Below, piece by piece: positions 46,769-56,070 of a DNA stretch of 64,000 nucleotides. The stretch is from Nocardioides nematodiphilus. Its GTDB lineage: Bacteria > Actinomycetota > Actinomycetes > Propionibacteriales > Nocardioidaceae. How positions within the stretch are numbered: position 1 is the first letter of the stretch; every line of letters begins with the position of its first letter. The stretch is from contig NZ_JAIWOY010000005.1 in NCBI RefSeq assembly GCF_020216525.1, positions 124,001-188,000 of the forward strand. Direction: 5' to 3'. The notes beneath the pieces were generated by a model that ran no database searches, was not told the DNA's origin, and saw only the letters and a program-made list of their open reading frames with translations. The position numbers and the translations under genes were made by a program.

Positions 46769-48283
46769 TCAGTCGAGGGAGTGGGCCTCGGCCGGGACGG
46801 CCCCGGGGGCAGCGGCGAAGCCGGTGTGCTGCGGGCGCTCGTAGAACATCACCGCGACGAAGCCGATCACGAAGAGCAGGACCGGCAGCCAGACCGCATC
46901 CGACATCGCCTGCGAGAACAGGTCGGCGACGTGCGGGTCCTTGATCTGCTGCGCGCCGGCCTCACCGTGCACCTGCACGTTGCTGCCGAGCTCGGCGAAG
47001 TGGTGCGAGATGCGGGCGTCCATGATCACGGCGATGGCGGCCGAGCCCATCACGGAGCCGACCTGGCGGGTGGCGTTGTAGACACCCGAGCCGGCGCCGG
47101 CCAGATGCATCGGAAGGTTGCGGGTCGCGGTCGCGGCGGTCGGGGCCCAGATGAACGCGTTGCCGATGCCGATGACCACCATCGAGACGCACAGCAGCCA
47201 GATGTTCGCATCCGGCTTGAGCTGGAGTGCGAGGGTCAGCATGCCGACGAAGCTCGCGGCGAAGCCGAAGCCCATGATCTGGCGCGGGTGCAGCCGGTCC
47301 GTGAGGCCACCGACCTGCTTGGCCAGCAGGATCGACATGACGGCCATCGGCACCATCAGCAGCGCGGCGCGGGTCGGGCTGTAGCCGCGGACCGCCTGGG
47401 CCCACAGCATCAGCGGGTAGCCCATCGAGGCGCCGACCGCGCCCATCGCGGTGATGGCGGCGTTGGAGACCGAGAAGTTGCGGTCCTTGAACAGGCCGAG
47501 CGGCACCAGCGGCTCGTTCTTGTTCTTGGCCTGCCAGTAGACGAAGGCCGTCAGCATCACGACGCCGCCGATGATCATCGTGAGGATCCAGGGCTCCCAG
47601 TGGTGCTCGTGGCCCTCCTGGATGCCGAAGGCGAGCAGGAAGAGGCCGACGCCCGAGAGGGCGACGCCGAGCCAGTCGAACTTGTGCTCGTGGGTCGGCA
47701 GCGCCGGCACCAGCAGCACGGCCATCACGAAGGCGACCACGCCGACCGGGACGTTGACGAAGAAGATCCACTCCCAGCCCAGGCCGTCGGTGAGCACGCC
47801 ACCGGCGATCGGGCCCACGACCATCGCGACACCGGCGGTGGCGCCCCAGACGGCCATCGCCTTGCCGCGGTCGGCCTGCGGGAAGATCCGGGTGATGATC
47901 GCCATCGTCTGCGGCGTCATCATCGAGGCGCCGAGACCCTGCACGATCCGGGCGATGATCAGCATCTCGATCGTGCCGGTCAGGCCACACCACAGGGACG
48001 CGAGGGTGAAGACCGTCAGGCCGGTGAGGTAGAGGTACTTCGAGCCGAACCGGTCACCGAGTCGACCGGTGATGAGCACCGGCACCGCGTACGCGAGCAT
48101 GTACGCGCTCGACACCCAGACGACCTGGTTGACGCTGGCGTCGAGTTTGTCGATCAGTGTCGGCGTCGCCACCGTCACGATGGTCAGGTCGACCAGGATC
48201 ATGAAGAAGCCGATGACGAGCGCGAAGAGCGCCGGCCAGGGCCTCACGTCCGCGGGGGTCTGGGGGGCTGCGGTCTGGGTCAC
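46769..48283 (-). CDS. MFS exporter, DHA2 (EmrB/QacA) family
   Basis: 504 residues, 14 helices. Motifs: WVSSAYMLAYAVPVLITGRL with GDRFGSKYLYLTGL (motif A), RIVQGLGASMMTPQTMAII and WIFFVNVPVGVVAF (DHA2-specific). Proton-driven drug or metabolite exporter. Start ATG 48283. No adjacent regulator is apparent. Substrate unknown. Confidence 0.92.
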   Translation of the reverse strand: MTQTAAPQTPADVRPWPALFALVIGFFMILVDLTIVTVATPTLIDKLDASVNQVVWVSSAYMLAYAVPVLITGRLGDRFGSKYLYLTGLTVFTLASLWCGLTGTIEMLIIARIVQGLGASMMTPQTMAIITRIFPQADRGKAMAVWGATAGVAMVVGPIAGGVLTDGLGWEWIFFVNVPVGVVAFVMAVLLVPALPTHEHKFDWLGVALSGVGLFLLAFGIQEGHEHHWEPWILTMIIGGVVMLTAFVYWQAKNKNEPLVPLGLFKDRNFSVSNAAITAMGAVGASMGYPLMLWAQAVRGYSPTRAALLMVPMAVMSILLAKQVGGLTDRLHPRQIMGFGFAASFVGMLTLALQLKPDANIWLLCVSMVVIGIGNAFIWAPTAATATRNLPMHLAGAGSGVYNATRQVGSVMGSAAIAVIMDARISHHFAELGSNVQVHGEAGAQQIKDPHVADLFSQAMSDAVWLPVLLFVIGFVAVMFYERPQHTGFAAAPGAVPAEAHSLD

Positions 48284-48320
48284 GAACCACAGTCAACACC
48301 CGAGGGCTGACAATATTCCC

Positions 48321-48749
48321 ATGACTTTCAACCAGGATCTGATGGCCGGCCCGCCGCCCACCCTTCTTCCGGAGGACCCGGCCGCCGCCGAGCTCGCCTC
48401 GTTGCGGGACCCGAGCAAGATCGCCGACGTGGTCGCACGCCACCCCGCGTCGCCGATCGCGTGGGCGACTCTCGGCGCCCTCGCCACCGAGCACCACGCC
48501 GACCCGGTCACCATCTACGCGTACGCCCGCGTCGGCTATCACCGCAGCCTGGACGCCCTGCGCCGCAACGGCTGGAAGGGCAACGGCCCGGTGCCGTGGT
48601 CGCACGAGCCCAACCGCGGCTTCCTCAGCTGCCTGGCCCTGCTGGCCACTGCCGCGCGCACCATCGGGGAGATGGACGAGTACGAGCGGTGCAGCACGTT
48701 CCTGCGCGAGAGCAGCGCCGAGGCGTACGAAGCGCTCATGCACGACTAA
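48321..48749 (+). CDS. DUF3151 family protein
   Basis: 142 residues. Actinobacteria-specific DUF3151: LLPEDPAAAEL, HPASPIAWATLGALA, TIYAYARVGYHRSLDALRRN and VPWSHEPNRGFLSCLALLA. TPR-like helical layout; function unknown, but the family is broadly conserved and often near central-metabolism or purine genes. ATG 48321 lies 37 bp from the divergent MFS start, and the lysyl-tRNA synthetase gene follows 10 bp after its stop. Confidence 0.87.
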   Translation: MTFNQDLMAGPPPTLLPEDPAAAELASLRDPSKIADVVARHPASPIAWATLGALATEHHADPVTIYAYARVGYHRSLDALRRNGWKGNGPVPWSHEPNRGFLSCLALLATAARTIGEMDEYERCSTFLRESSAEAYEALMHD

Positions 48750-48759
48750 CATCGCGCCC

Positions 48760-50265
48760 GTGACCGAGGAGCAGACGACCGCAGCCGCGCCCGAGCAGGA
48801 CCTGAACGAGCAGATGCAGGTCCGCTTCGACAAGCGGGCGCGCCTGCTCGCCGACGGCCGCGAGGCCTATCCGTCGAACGTCGCGCGCACCCACACGCTC
48901 GGGGCCGTGCGCGATGCGTACGCCCACCTCGAGGCCGGCGAGGAGACGCAGGACGTCGTCTCGGTCACGGGCCGCGTCATCTTCGTGCGCAACACCGGCA
49001 AGCTCTGCTTCGCCACCCTCCAGGAGGGCGCCGGGGTGCGCCTGCAGGTGATGCTGTCGCTCGCCGAGGTCGGCGAGGAGTCGCTCGCCGACTGGAAGGC
49101 CACCATCGACCTCGGTGACCACGTCTCGGTCACCGGGCGCGTCATCTGCTCGCGCCGCGGCGAGCTCTCCATCATGGCCACCGAGTGGCAGATCGCGGCC
49201 AAGGCACTGCGCCCGCTGCCGGTCTTCCACAAGGAGCTCTCGGAGGAGACCCGCGTCCGCCAGCGGTACGCCGACCTCATCGTGCGCCAGGAGGCGCGCG
49301 ACATGGTCCGGACCCGCTCCCTGATCACCCGCTCGGTGCGGCGCACGCTGGAGGACAACGGCTTCCTCGAGCTCGAGACGCCGATCCTGCAGCTCATCCA
49401 TGGTGGGGCCCACGCGCGCCCGTTCAAGACCCACCTGAATGCCTTCGACCAGGAGATGACGCTCCGCATCGCGCTGGAGCTCAACCTCAAGAAGTCGGTC
49501 GTCGGCGGCGTCGAGAAGGTCTTCGAGATCGGCCGGATCTTCCGCAACGAGGGCATCGACTCCACCCACAGCCCCGAGTTCACGATGGTCGAGGGGTACG
49601 AGGCGTACGGCGACCAGTTCACGATGGCCGCCCTGATGCGCGAGATGTACCTCGCCGCAGCCGACGCCGTCGGCTCCCGGCAGGTCGAGACCGATCACGG
49701 CACCATCGACCTCGATGCCGAGTGGCGCTGGCTGCCGGTCTACGAGGGCGTCTCCGCCGCCGTCGGTGTCGAGATCACCCCGGACACCTCGCTCGAGGAG
49801 CTCGCCGCGATCGCCGCCAAGCACGAGGTCGAGATCGACGCGTCGTGGTCGGCCGGCAAGGTCGTCATGGAGCTGTGCGGCGAGCTCGTCGAGCCCGGCC
49901 TGATGCAGCCGACGTTCCTGTGCGACTTCCCGGCCGAGGCGCAGCCGCTCGCCCGGCTCAACTCCGAGGACCCGCGCAAGGTGCTCGCCTGGGACCTCAT
50001 CATCGGCGGCGTCGAGCGGGGCACCGCGTTCACCGAGCTGATCGACCCGGTCATCCAGCGCGACGTGCTCACCGCCCAGTCGCTCAAGGCCGCCGGCGGC
50101 GACCCCGAGGCGATGCAGCTGGACGAGGACTTCCTGCGTGCGCTCGAGTACGGCGCCCCGCCGATGGGCGGCTTCGGTCTCGGGCTGGACCGGATGATCA
50201 TGCTCTTCACCGGTGCCGGGATCCGCGAGACGATCCTCTTCCCGCTGCTCAAGCCCGAGGCGTAG
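48760..50265 (+). CDS. lysS: Class II lysyl-tRNA synthetase
   Basis: 501 residues. N-terminal OB fold (VVSVTGRVIFVRNTGKLCFA) and class II core with motif 2 GRIFRNEGIDSTHSPEFTM and motif 3 GGFGLGLDRMIML. It lacks the membrane domain of LysX, so it is a plain synthetase, though some core positions are unusual for LysS (HGGAHARPFKTHLNAFDQEM in place of the usual GGAxARPF-TH-NALD). A second copy or a lysX-like relative elsewhere in the genome is possible. Start GTG 48760. Confidence 0.93.
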   Translation: MTEEQTTAAAPEQDLNEQMQVRFDKRARLLADGREAYPSNVARTHTLGAVRDAYAHLEAGEETQDVVSVTGRVIFVRNTGKLCFATLQEGAGVRLQVMLSLAEVGEESLADWKATIDLGDHVSVTGRVICSRRGELSIMATEWQIAAKALRPLPVFHKELSEETRVRQRYADLIVRQEARDMVRTRSLITRSVRRTLEDNGFLELETPILQLIHGGAHARPFKTHLNAFDQEMTLRIALELNLKKSVVGGVEKVFEIGRIFRNEGIDSTHSPEFTMVEGYEAYGDQFTMAALMREMYLAAADAVGSRQVETDHGTIDLDAEWRWLPVYEGVSAAVGVEITPDTSLEELAAIAAKHEVEIDASWSAGKVVMELCGELVEPGLMQPTFLCDFPAEAQPLARLNSEDPRKVLAWDLIIGGVERGTAFTELIDPVIQRDVLTAQSLKAAGGDPEAMQLDEDFLRALEYGAPPMGGFGLGLDRMIMLFTGAGIRETILFPLLKPEA

Positions 50266-50293
50266 GCGCCGACCCGTCGGTAGGGTCGCCGCT

Positions 50294-51292
50294 ATGGAGG
50301 CCCTGGGCACGGACAAGCTCGTCGCGGCCCTCGGCCTCGCGCCGGAGGTCGCGCGCTTCTACCTGCGCATCCTGCCGCTCTCCGGCTCGCCGGTGGCCGA
50401 CGTGGCCCGGCAGCTGGACGTCGGACGCGCCGAGTTCGACGTCCTCGCGGCCGACCTGATCGCGTCCGGCGCCCTGGTCATCGACGACGAGCGCCTCGAC
50501 GTGCTCGCGCCGCCGCAGGCGCTGTCCCTCGTCATCGAGCGGGCCGCCGACCGGGCGCGCAGCGCCTATGAGCAGCTGCTCAGCGTCAGCCGCGCGGTGC
50601 CGCACCTGGTCGCCGACGGCGAGCAGGCGCAGCGACCGCGCGGGGCCGACTACACCGAGCCGATCGACGGCGAGGTCACCCACTCCGGCTCGGTCGGGGA
50701 GACGATGGCGGGGCTGATCCAGCGCACCTCGGGGAGCATCCGCTGGCTGCGTCCCGACCAGTGGACCCAGCCCTGGGAGGAGGACCTGAAGGACCTGCTC
50801 GCCGCGGAGATCTCCCGCGGGCGCAGCGTCCGCGGCATCTATCCCGTACGGGCCCTCACCGACGCGCCCGCGGTGATCCAGGCCCGCGGGGGGATCGGTG
50901 AGGAGATCCGGCTGCTGCCGGAGGTGCCCACCCGGCTGCTCGTCATCGGGAGCTCCCACGCACTGGTCCCCGAGCCGCTCGGCAACATCCAGACCACGCC
51001 CCGGATCCTCGTGCGCCAGCAGGGCCTGGTCCAGGGCTTCGCGATGCTCTTCGACCAGCTGTGGTCGCGGGCGTCCCCGGTCGAGGAGTACGCGCGCGGC
51101 GCCAAGGGGACCGAGGAGCGGCGCCAGCTCCTGCAGCAGCTCGCCCACGGCGCCCAGGACGAGCAGATCGCGCGACGCCTGGGCCTCAGCCTGCGGACGG
51201 TGCGTCGGCGTGTCGCCGAGCTGCTCGAGGAGCTCGGCGCCGACTCCCGCTTCCAGGCCGGCGTCGAGGCCGCGAAGCGCGGGTGGCTCTGA
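50294..51292 (+). CDS. LuxR-type HTH regulator with TrmB-like N-terminus
   Basis: 332 residues. An N-terminal winged-helix-like part (VARFYLRILPLSGSPVADVA, RAEFDVLAADLIASG), a middle sensor region with SIRWLRPDQW and LGNIQTTPRILVRQQG, and a C-terminal LuxR HTH (HGAQDEQIARRLGLSLRTVR). This layout is known among actinobacterial orphan regulators. ATG 50294 lies close to TAGGGT, so the mRNA could be leaderless. Target genes unknown. Confidence 0.8.
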   Translation: MEALGTDKLVAALGLAPEVARFYLRILPLSGSPVADVARQLDVGRAEFDVLAADLIASGALVIDDERLDVLAPPQALSLVIERAADRARSAYEQLLSVSRAVPHLVADGEQAQRPRGADYTEPIDGEVTHSGSVGETMAGLIQRTSGSIRWLRPDQWTQPWEEDLKDLLAAEISRGRSVRGIYPVRALTDAPAVIQARGGIGEEIRLLPEVPTRLLVIGSSHALVPEPLGNIQTTPRILVRQQGLVQGFAMLFDQLWSRASPVEEYARGAKGTEERRQLLQQLAHGAQDEQIARRLGLSLRTVRRRVAELLEELGADSRFQAGVEAAKRGWL

Positions 51293-51326
51293 ACGGAGCC
51301 GGTGACGGCGACCAGATACTCCTCCT

Positions 51327-52187
51327 CTACTCGGCCGAGCCCGGCAGCGACTCCGCTCGCGCGCTCGAGCTGCTCGGCGACGGGGCGCTCAGCGAGCCGA
51401 GCGCGGCCAGGCGCTCCGCGCTGTCGGTGCCGGGCTCGGGGTAGTAGACGACGAGCAGCACGCCCTCGACCGGGAGCTTGTCGCGGTGCAGCTCCAGCGG
51501 CCCGACGACGGGATGACGGAGCCGTGCGGTGCCGCCGTCGAGGCGGCGTACGTCGTGGCGCGCCCACAGCTCACGGAACCGGGCACTCGCCAGCGACAGC
51601 TCGCCGACCAGCTCGATGACCCGGGCGTCGTCGGTGATCGTGTCGATCGAGCCGCGGAACGCGCCGGTCATGTGAGCGGTGGCCTGCTCCCAGTCCTCGT
51701 GCAGCTCCCGCTCCTCCGGGTCGAGCAGCAGCGAGCGCAGCCGGTTCTCTCCGGGGCGCAACCGGGGATTGAGCGCCATGGCGAGCGGGTTGGACGCGAG
51801 GACGTCGTACGTCGGGCCCTCGACGAAGGCCGGCAGGTCGAGCGTGGCGAGCAGATGGTGCAGTCGCGGGGGCACCCGGTCGACGCGCCGGCGCGGTCGG
51901 GCGCGTCGCTGCGGCTGCCCGAGGCTGAGCAGGTAGTCGCGTTCGACCTCGTCGAGCCGGAGCACCCGGGCGAGTGACTCGAGGACCTGCGGTGACGGGT
52001 TCGTGTCGCGCCCACGCTCGAGGCGGAGGTAGTAGTCGGCGCTGATGCCGGCGAGCAGCGCGACCTCCTCGCGGCGCAGGCCACTCACCCGGCGCTGCCC
52101 CGAGTCGGGCAGCCCGGCCTGCTCCGGTGTGACCAGGGCACGCCGGGCCCGCAGGTAGGTGCCGAGCGGATGGGGGTCGGTGCTCAC
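51327..52187 (-). CDS. XRE-family regulator with MmyB-like ligand-binding domain
   Basis: 286 residues. N-terminal HTH (GLRREEVALLAGISADYYLR, LERGRDTNPSPQVLESLARV) followed by the MmyB-like (MLTR) domain, LPAFVEGPTYDVLASNPLAM and ELSLASARFRELWARHDV. Such proteins may bind fatty acids and control adjacent oxidoreductase genes. Divergent to the SDR gene at 52291, which is the likely target. GTG 52187. Confidence 0.9.
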   Translation of the reverse strand: MSTDPHPLGTYLRARRALVTPEQAGLPDSGQRRVSGLRREEVALLAGISADYYLRLERGRDTNPSPQVLESLARVLRLDEVERDYLLSLGQPQRRARPRRRVDRVPPRLHHLLATLDLPAFVEGPTYDVLASNPLAMALNPRLRPGENRLRSLLLDPEERELHEDWEQATAHMTGAFRGSIDTITDDARVIELVGELSLASARFRELWARHDVRRLDGGTARLRHPVVGPLELHRDKLPVEGVLLVVYYPEPGTDSAERLAALGSLSAPSPSSSSARAESLPGSAE

Positions 52188-52290
52188 GCTTCGCACGCTA
52201 GTCGCGAAGGGACCCGCGAGGGAGGCCCTGCGACTCCCCGGAAGACGGGGGCCCTCCCGGTCCGTCGTTCCCCCGACGCACGGTGGAAGC

Positions 52291-53046
52291 ATGGAACTGA
52301 GCAACCACACTGTCCTCATCGTCGGCGGAACCTCGGGGATCGGGCTCGGTCTCGCGCAGCGCTTCGCGCGGGCCGGCAGCACCGTGATCATCGGCGGGCG
52401 TCGTACGGAACCCGTCGCCGACCCGCCCGAGAAGGTGCACAGCGTCGCCATCGACGTCACCGATGCCGAGTCCGTCGCCCGCGCCCGTGACGAGGTGCTG
52501 GAGCGCTTCCCCGATCTCGACCTGGTGGTGACCATGGCCGGGGTCCTCCTGGTCGAGGACCTGCGCGATCCGGCCCACTTCGAGACCGCCGAGACCACCA
52601 TCGCCGTCAACGTGCTCGGCACCATCAGGACGATCGACGCGTTCACCCCGCACCTGATCGGGCGCGGCGCGGGCACCTTCATGACCGTCAGCTCGGGCAT
52701 CGGCTTCCTGCCGTTCCCGCCGATGGCGACGTACGCCGCCTCGAAGGCGGCGGTCCACGCATACTCCGAGGCGCTGCGCGCCCAGCTCGACGGCACCGGT
52801 GTCGGCGTGATTGAGCTGGTGCCCCCGGCCGTCGCGACGACGCCACAGCAGAAGGAGATGAACCCGGCCGCCCTCGACCTCGACGACTACCTCGACGAGG
52901 TGACCGAGCTGCTCGCCGCGGAGCCGGCGCCGCGCGAGATCCTGGTGGAGGGCGTACGGATGCATCGCTGGGCCGAGCGCGACGGGACGTACGACGAGCT
53001 GGTCGCGAAGCGCTCCCAGGCTCTGTCGATGCTCCCCGGGCGCTGA
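52291..53046 (+). CDS. Short-chain dehydrogenase/reductase (DltE-like)
   Basis: 251 residues. Cofactor motif VGGTSGIGLGLAQRF and catalytic Ser plus YxxxK (MTVSSGIG, YAASKAAVHAY). The variant GGTSGIG and LVVTMAGVLL resemble DltE-type SDRs of unknown substrate. Start ATG 52291 after GGTGGAAGC. Probably under the divergent XRE/MmyB regulator. Confidence 0.9.
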   Translation: MELSNHTVLIVGGTSGIGLGLAQRFARAGSTVIIGGRRTEPVADPPEKVHSVAIDVTDAESVARARDEVLERFPDLDLVVTMAGVLLVEDLRDPAHFETAETTIAVNVLGTIRTIDAFTPHLIGRGAGTFMTVSSGIGFLPFPPMATYAASKAAVHAYSEALRAQLDGTGVGVIELVPPAVATTPQQKEMNPAALDLDDYLDEVTELLAAEPAPREILVEGVRMHRWAERDGTYDELVAKRSQALSMLPGR

Positions 53047-53079
53047 GCGCCGAGGTCTCCCTGCGAGGGTCCGGGCCGG

Positions 53080-53700
53080 TCAGCCGGCGTTGGCCGGGCC
53101 GCGCTCCAAGTACGGTCCGATCAGGCGCCGCAGGCCGTCGAGCGCGACCCGGCGCGTTGCTGCTCCGTCAGCGTCGTCCGTGGCGGTGTCGCTGTCGACC
53201 GCATGCCGCGCGGCTGTGACGATGAGGGTGTCGACGAGGGTGGCCACGGTGTCAGGGTCGGGATCTCCGAAATCCGCCAGAGCATCGCGCAGCGGCCCGC
53301 GGATCCGGGCGTGGAAGGCCTCCATCGGACGGCGCAGCACGTCCGGAGCGACGAGCATGGTCAGGGCGCGCGCGACCTGCTGCTCGGAGCTGGTGAAGAG
53401 GTCGACGTTGGCCTCGACGTACGCCCAGACCCGAGCGGCGGGGGAGTCGGCCGCCTCGACCCGGTCGAGCACCCGTGCGGCCCAGTCGGGGAAGACGTCG
53501 GCAACGACCGCGGCGAGCAGCTCCTCGGCGGAGCCGAAGTACTGGTAGACGCTGGTCCGCGCGAGCCCGGCCCGCTTCCCGATTGCCGCCATCGACGGGA
53601 GCTGGGCGGTCTCGCCGAGCAGGTCGCGCGCCGCATCGAGCACCGCACGCCGCTGGTTCGCGTGGTGCTCGGCGACGGTCGGCGCGGCGATGCGTGGCAC
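53080..53700 (-). CDS. TetR-family regulator of the adjacent ABC operon
   Basis: 206 residues. TetR HTH (RAVLDAARDLLGETAQLPSM, then GLARTSVYQYFGSAEELLAA) and a helical ligand domain. GTG 53700 is chosen since GGAGGAG lies 5 bases upstream. Last gene of the permease-ATPase-regulator run; the two GACAC-TGTC dyads at 55579 before the permease are likely its operators. Confidence 0.9.
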   Translation of the reverse strand: MPRIAAPTVAEHHANQRRAVLDAARDLLGETAQLPSMAAIGKRAGLARTSVYQYFGSAEELLAAVVADVFPDWAARVLDRVEAADSPAARVWAYVEANVDLFTSSEQQVARALTMLVAPDVLRRPMEAFHARIRGPLRDALADFGDPDPDTVATLVDTLIVTAARHAVDSDTATDDADGAATRRVALDGLRRLIGPYLERGPANAG

Positions 53701-53738
53701 GAGCTCCTCCTTCGACGTCCTGCTCGGGCGCCGCGCGC

Positions 53739-54422
53739 TCAGGCCGACGTTGGTGCCAGCCGGCCGTCGATCATCGTGAGCACCCGGTCGCAATGATGCA
53801 GCACGTCGTGGTCGTGGGTGACCATCACCGCCGCGACGCCGTGCGCCTGCGCCTCGCGGGCGAGGAGGGCGACGACCTCCTGGCTGCGCTCCCGGTCGAG
53901 GGCGGCGGTGGGCTCATCGACGAGGAGTACCCGCGGCCGGGTCATCAGCGCCCGGGCGATGCCGATGCGCTGCCGCTCCCCACCGGAGAGCTGGTGCGGG
54001 CGCCGTCCCGCCTTGTGCTCCATGCCGACGGAGGCGAGCATCTCGGCAGGGTCGCGCGGGCCGTCGGGATGCGTGGCACGGCCGAAGGTGAGCGGCAGTC
54101 GGAGCTGGTCGAGCGCGGTGAGCGCCGGAATCAGGTTGTCACTCTGGAAGACGAACCCGACTCGCTCGCACCGTATCGCGGTGCGCTGCCGCGGCGTGCA
54201 GGCGCTCAGGTCGATGTCGCCGATGTGGACCGTGCCCGAGGTCGGCGTGGTGAGAGCGCCGGCCACGGCCAGCAGGGTCGACTTGCCGGAGCCCGACGCG
54301 CCGACGATGGCGACGATCTCGCCGGCGGCGACGTCCAGGCTGACGTCATCGAGCGCGGTGAGCGTCTCCTCGCCGTCGCGGTGCTCGACGGTGACCTCGC
54401 TGAGTGAGAGGACGGTGGTCAT
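53739..54422 (-). CDS. ABC transporter ATPase (LolD/MacB-type)
   Basis: 227 residues. Walker A VGASGSGKST, Q-loop FVFQSDNLIP, signature LSGGERQRIGIARAL, Walker B RVLLVDEPTAAL, and H-loop MVTHD. LolD/MacB-type ATPases pair with FtsX-like permeases. It overlaps the permease stop by four bases (ATGA) on the minus strand. Confidence 0.95.
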   Translation of the reverse strand: MTTVLSLSEVTVEHRDGEETLTALDDVSLDVAAGEIVAIVGASGSGKSTLLAVAGALTTPTSGTVHIGDIDLSACTPRQRTAIRCERVGFVFQSDNLIPALTALDQLRLPLTFGRATHPDGPRDPAEMLASVGMEHKAGRRPHQLSGGERQRIGIARALMTRPRVLLVDEPTAALDRERSQEVVALLAREAQAHGVAAVMVTHDHDVLHHCDRVLTMIDGRLAPTSA

Positions 54423-55549
54423 CGGCTGCCTCCCAGGGCGGTGAGTGGATCGACACGGGTGATGCGCACGACGGCCACGGAAGCGCCGGCGACGCCGAGG
54501 ACGATCAACAGCAGGGTCGCGCCGACGATCGGAGTGGTCTCGAGGGCGAACGGCATCGGGGTCGACTCGAGGGCCGCACCGGCGGCGACGCCGAGCGCGA
54601 CACCGGTGGCCGACGACGCGGTCAGCAGGAACAGTGACTGCAGCAGACTGTCGCGCAGGAGATAGGCCGTGCTGGCGCCCATCGCGCGCAGGACCGCGAT
54701 CTCGGTGCGCCGCTGGATGGTGAGCACGGTGAAGAAGGCGCCGACGACGAGGGCGGAGATCGCGTAGAGGAAGGCTTGGATGAGCTGGAGCGTCGCCGTC
54801 TCGGCCGCGTAGCCGGGTGAGGCGCCGAACGATGCGTGCAAAGTCATCGACGTGGTCCCGGCGGCGTGGTCGCCGGCGGTCAGGTCGACCGAGGCGCCGT
54901 CCGCAGCACGCACGCCGACAGCGGTGATCTCGTGGTAGACCCGGTCGGGCACCGGGTCACCCGGGCGCACACCGGCGTGGATCTCCTGCCAGGTACGCAG
55001 GTCCACGTAGCCGATGTCGACGTGACCGAAGGTGTTCTGATCAGCGAGCGCGCCCACGACCTTCAGGGTGGTGCCGCTCGGCTCGAGCGTGACCGTGTCG
55101 CCGATCCGTACGCCCGCGTCCACAGCAGTCGGGCTGATCGCGATCTGAGCGGGCCCGGTGACGCCGTGTCCCTCCGCGGCACGCGGATTGAGGAACGAGG
55201 AAGGCTCCACGCCGAAGATCGCGAAGTCGATCTCCAGGCCGCGGGAGGTGCGGGCGTTGGCCAGCGAGACGCCGAGCGGCGCCGCGGCGGCGACGTGGGG
55301 CTGTCCGGCCCAGGTCGCGACGGCGGTGTCCTCGACGACGCTGCGGGTGAACGCGGCGTCCTTGCTGACATCGTGCTGGAAGGCGAGGCTCGTGACCGGC
55401 AGCCGCTTGAGGCCGGAGACGCCGTCGTTGACCAAGCCGGCGGACAGACCGCTCAGCAGCACCATGAGGACGGCGATCAGTGCGACGACGGCCCCCATCA
55501 GGACGAAGCGCGACCGGGCGAAGCTGAGCTCACGCAACGCGAGGAACAT
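54419..55549 (-). CDS. FtsX/MacB-type ABC transporter permease
   Basis: 376 residues. One N-terminal helix (FVLMGAVVALIAVLMVLLSG), a large extracytoplasmic domain (about 45-245) and three C-terminal helices with the FtsX pattern (QRRTEIAVLRAMGASTAYLL). Such permeases act in lipoprotein or peptide extrusion or as mechanotransmitters. ATG 55549 has GAGAGG eight bases upstream; ATG 55555 is too close to it. Confidence 0.88.
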   Translation of the reverse strand: MFLALRELSFARSRFVLMGAVVALIAVLMVLLSGLSAGLVNDGVSGLKRLPVTSLAFQHDVSKDAAFTRSVVEDTAVATWAGQPHVAAAAPLGVSLANARTSRGLEIDFAIFGVEPSSFLNPRAAEGHGVTGPAQIAISPTAVDAGVRIGDTVTLEPSGTTLKVVGALADQNTFGHVDIGYVDLRTWQEIHAGVRPGDPVPDRVYHEITAVGVRAADGASVDLTAGDHAAGTTSMTLHASFGASPGYAAETATLQLIQAFLYAISALVVGAFFTVLTIQRRTEIAVLRAMGASTAYLLRDSLLQSLFLLTASSATGVALGVAAGAALESTPMPFALETTPIVGATLLLIVLGVAGASVAVVRITRVDPLTALGGSR

Positions 55550-55578
55550 CGACATCACCTCTCGAGGAGTAGTTTGCA

Positions 55579-55612
55579 GACACCATGTCGGCAAGGTTAG
55601 CGACACGGTGTC
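55579..55612. promoter_or_regulatory. Paired GACAC-TGTC dyads before the ABC operon
   Basis: GACACCATGTC (55579-55589) and GACACGGTGTC (55602-55612) are two near-identical palindromic sites with 12 bp between them, just upstream of the permease start. Size and context fit binding by the operon's own TetR protein. Confidence 0.6.
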
Positions 55613-55630
55613 GGGAACCCAAACATCGGG

Positions 55631-55786
55631 TCAGCGCGCGGGGTCCGCGAGCGCCCCGGTCGCGCCGAGGGTCGCCAGGAGTTCGGCGGCGTCGAACGCC
55701 TGGCCGGGCGCGAGCGCGCCCGAACCACGCACGCGCCCGTCGGCGAGGCGGAGGGCGCCCTCGACGACGATCGGCGCGGTGACCGG
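55631..55786 (-). pseudogene. Fragment of a saccharopine-dehydrogenase-like oxidoreductase C-terminus
   Basis: The minus-strand frame reads VVEGALRLADGRVRGSGALA then PGQAFDAAELLATLGATG and stops at 55631. The block GxLxPGQAFD...LLxxLG is the usual ending of trans-acting-enoyl-reductase/saccharopine-dehydrogenase-like proteins. No N-terminal part or start exists; an in-frame stop precedes the fragment. It meets the next relic head to head at about 55783. Confidence 0.4.
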
Positions 55787-56070
55787 TCACGGTCGCCGAC
55801 CTCGCCGCACGGGCCGGGCTCAGCCCGCGTCAGCTCGCGCGCCGGATGCAGACCGAGCTCCAGGCCGGGCCGCTCGAGTGGCTGCACCGGCAGCGGGTCC
55901 TGCGTGCCCAGGAGATGCTGGAGACCACCGACGCCGGCATCGATCGCATCGCGGCGCGCTGCGGCCTGGGCAGTGCGGCGACGTTGCGCCGCCACTTCGT
56001 CCGCGCCCTCGGGGTGACCCCGACGGCCTACCGTGCCGCCTTCGGCTCTCGGGCCGAGGGTCCTGGCTGA
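55783..56070 (+). pseudogene. Fragment of an AraC/GlxA-type regulator (C-terminal HTH only)
   Basis: The open frame from 55783 encodes VADLAARAGLSPRQLARRMQ, then PLEWLHRQRVLRAQEMLETT, GIDRIAARCGLGSAATLRRH and TPTAYRAAFG: the two HTH motifs of a GlxA-type AraC protein. The N-terminal amidotransferase-like half is missing, and TGA directly precedes the frame. ATG 55846 gives only a partial second half of the domain. Most likely a relic. Confidence 0.55.

Noticed and set aside
48760..50265. Bifunctional LysX (lysyl-phosphatidylglycerol synthase)
   Set aside because: At 501 residues it has only the OB fold and class II core; the N-terminal membrane domain is missing.
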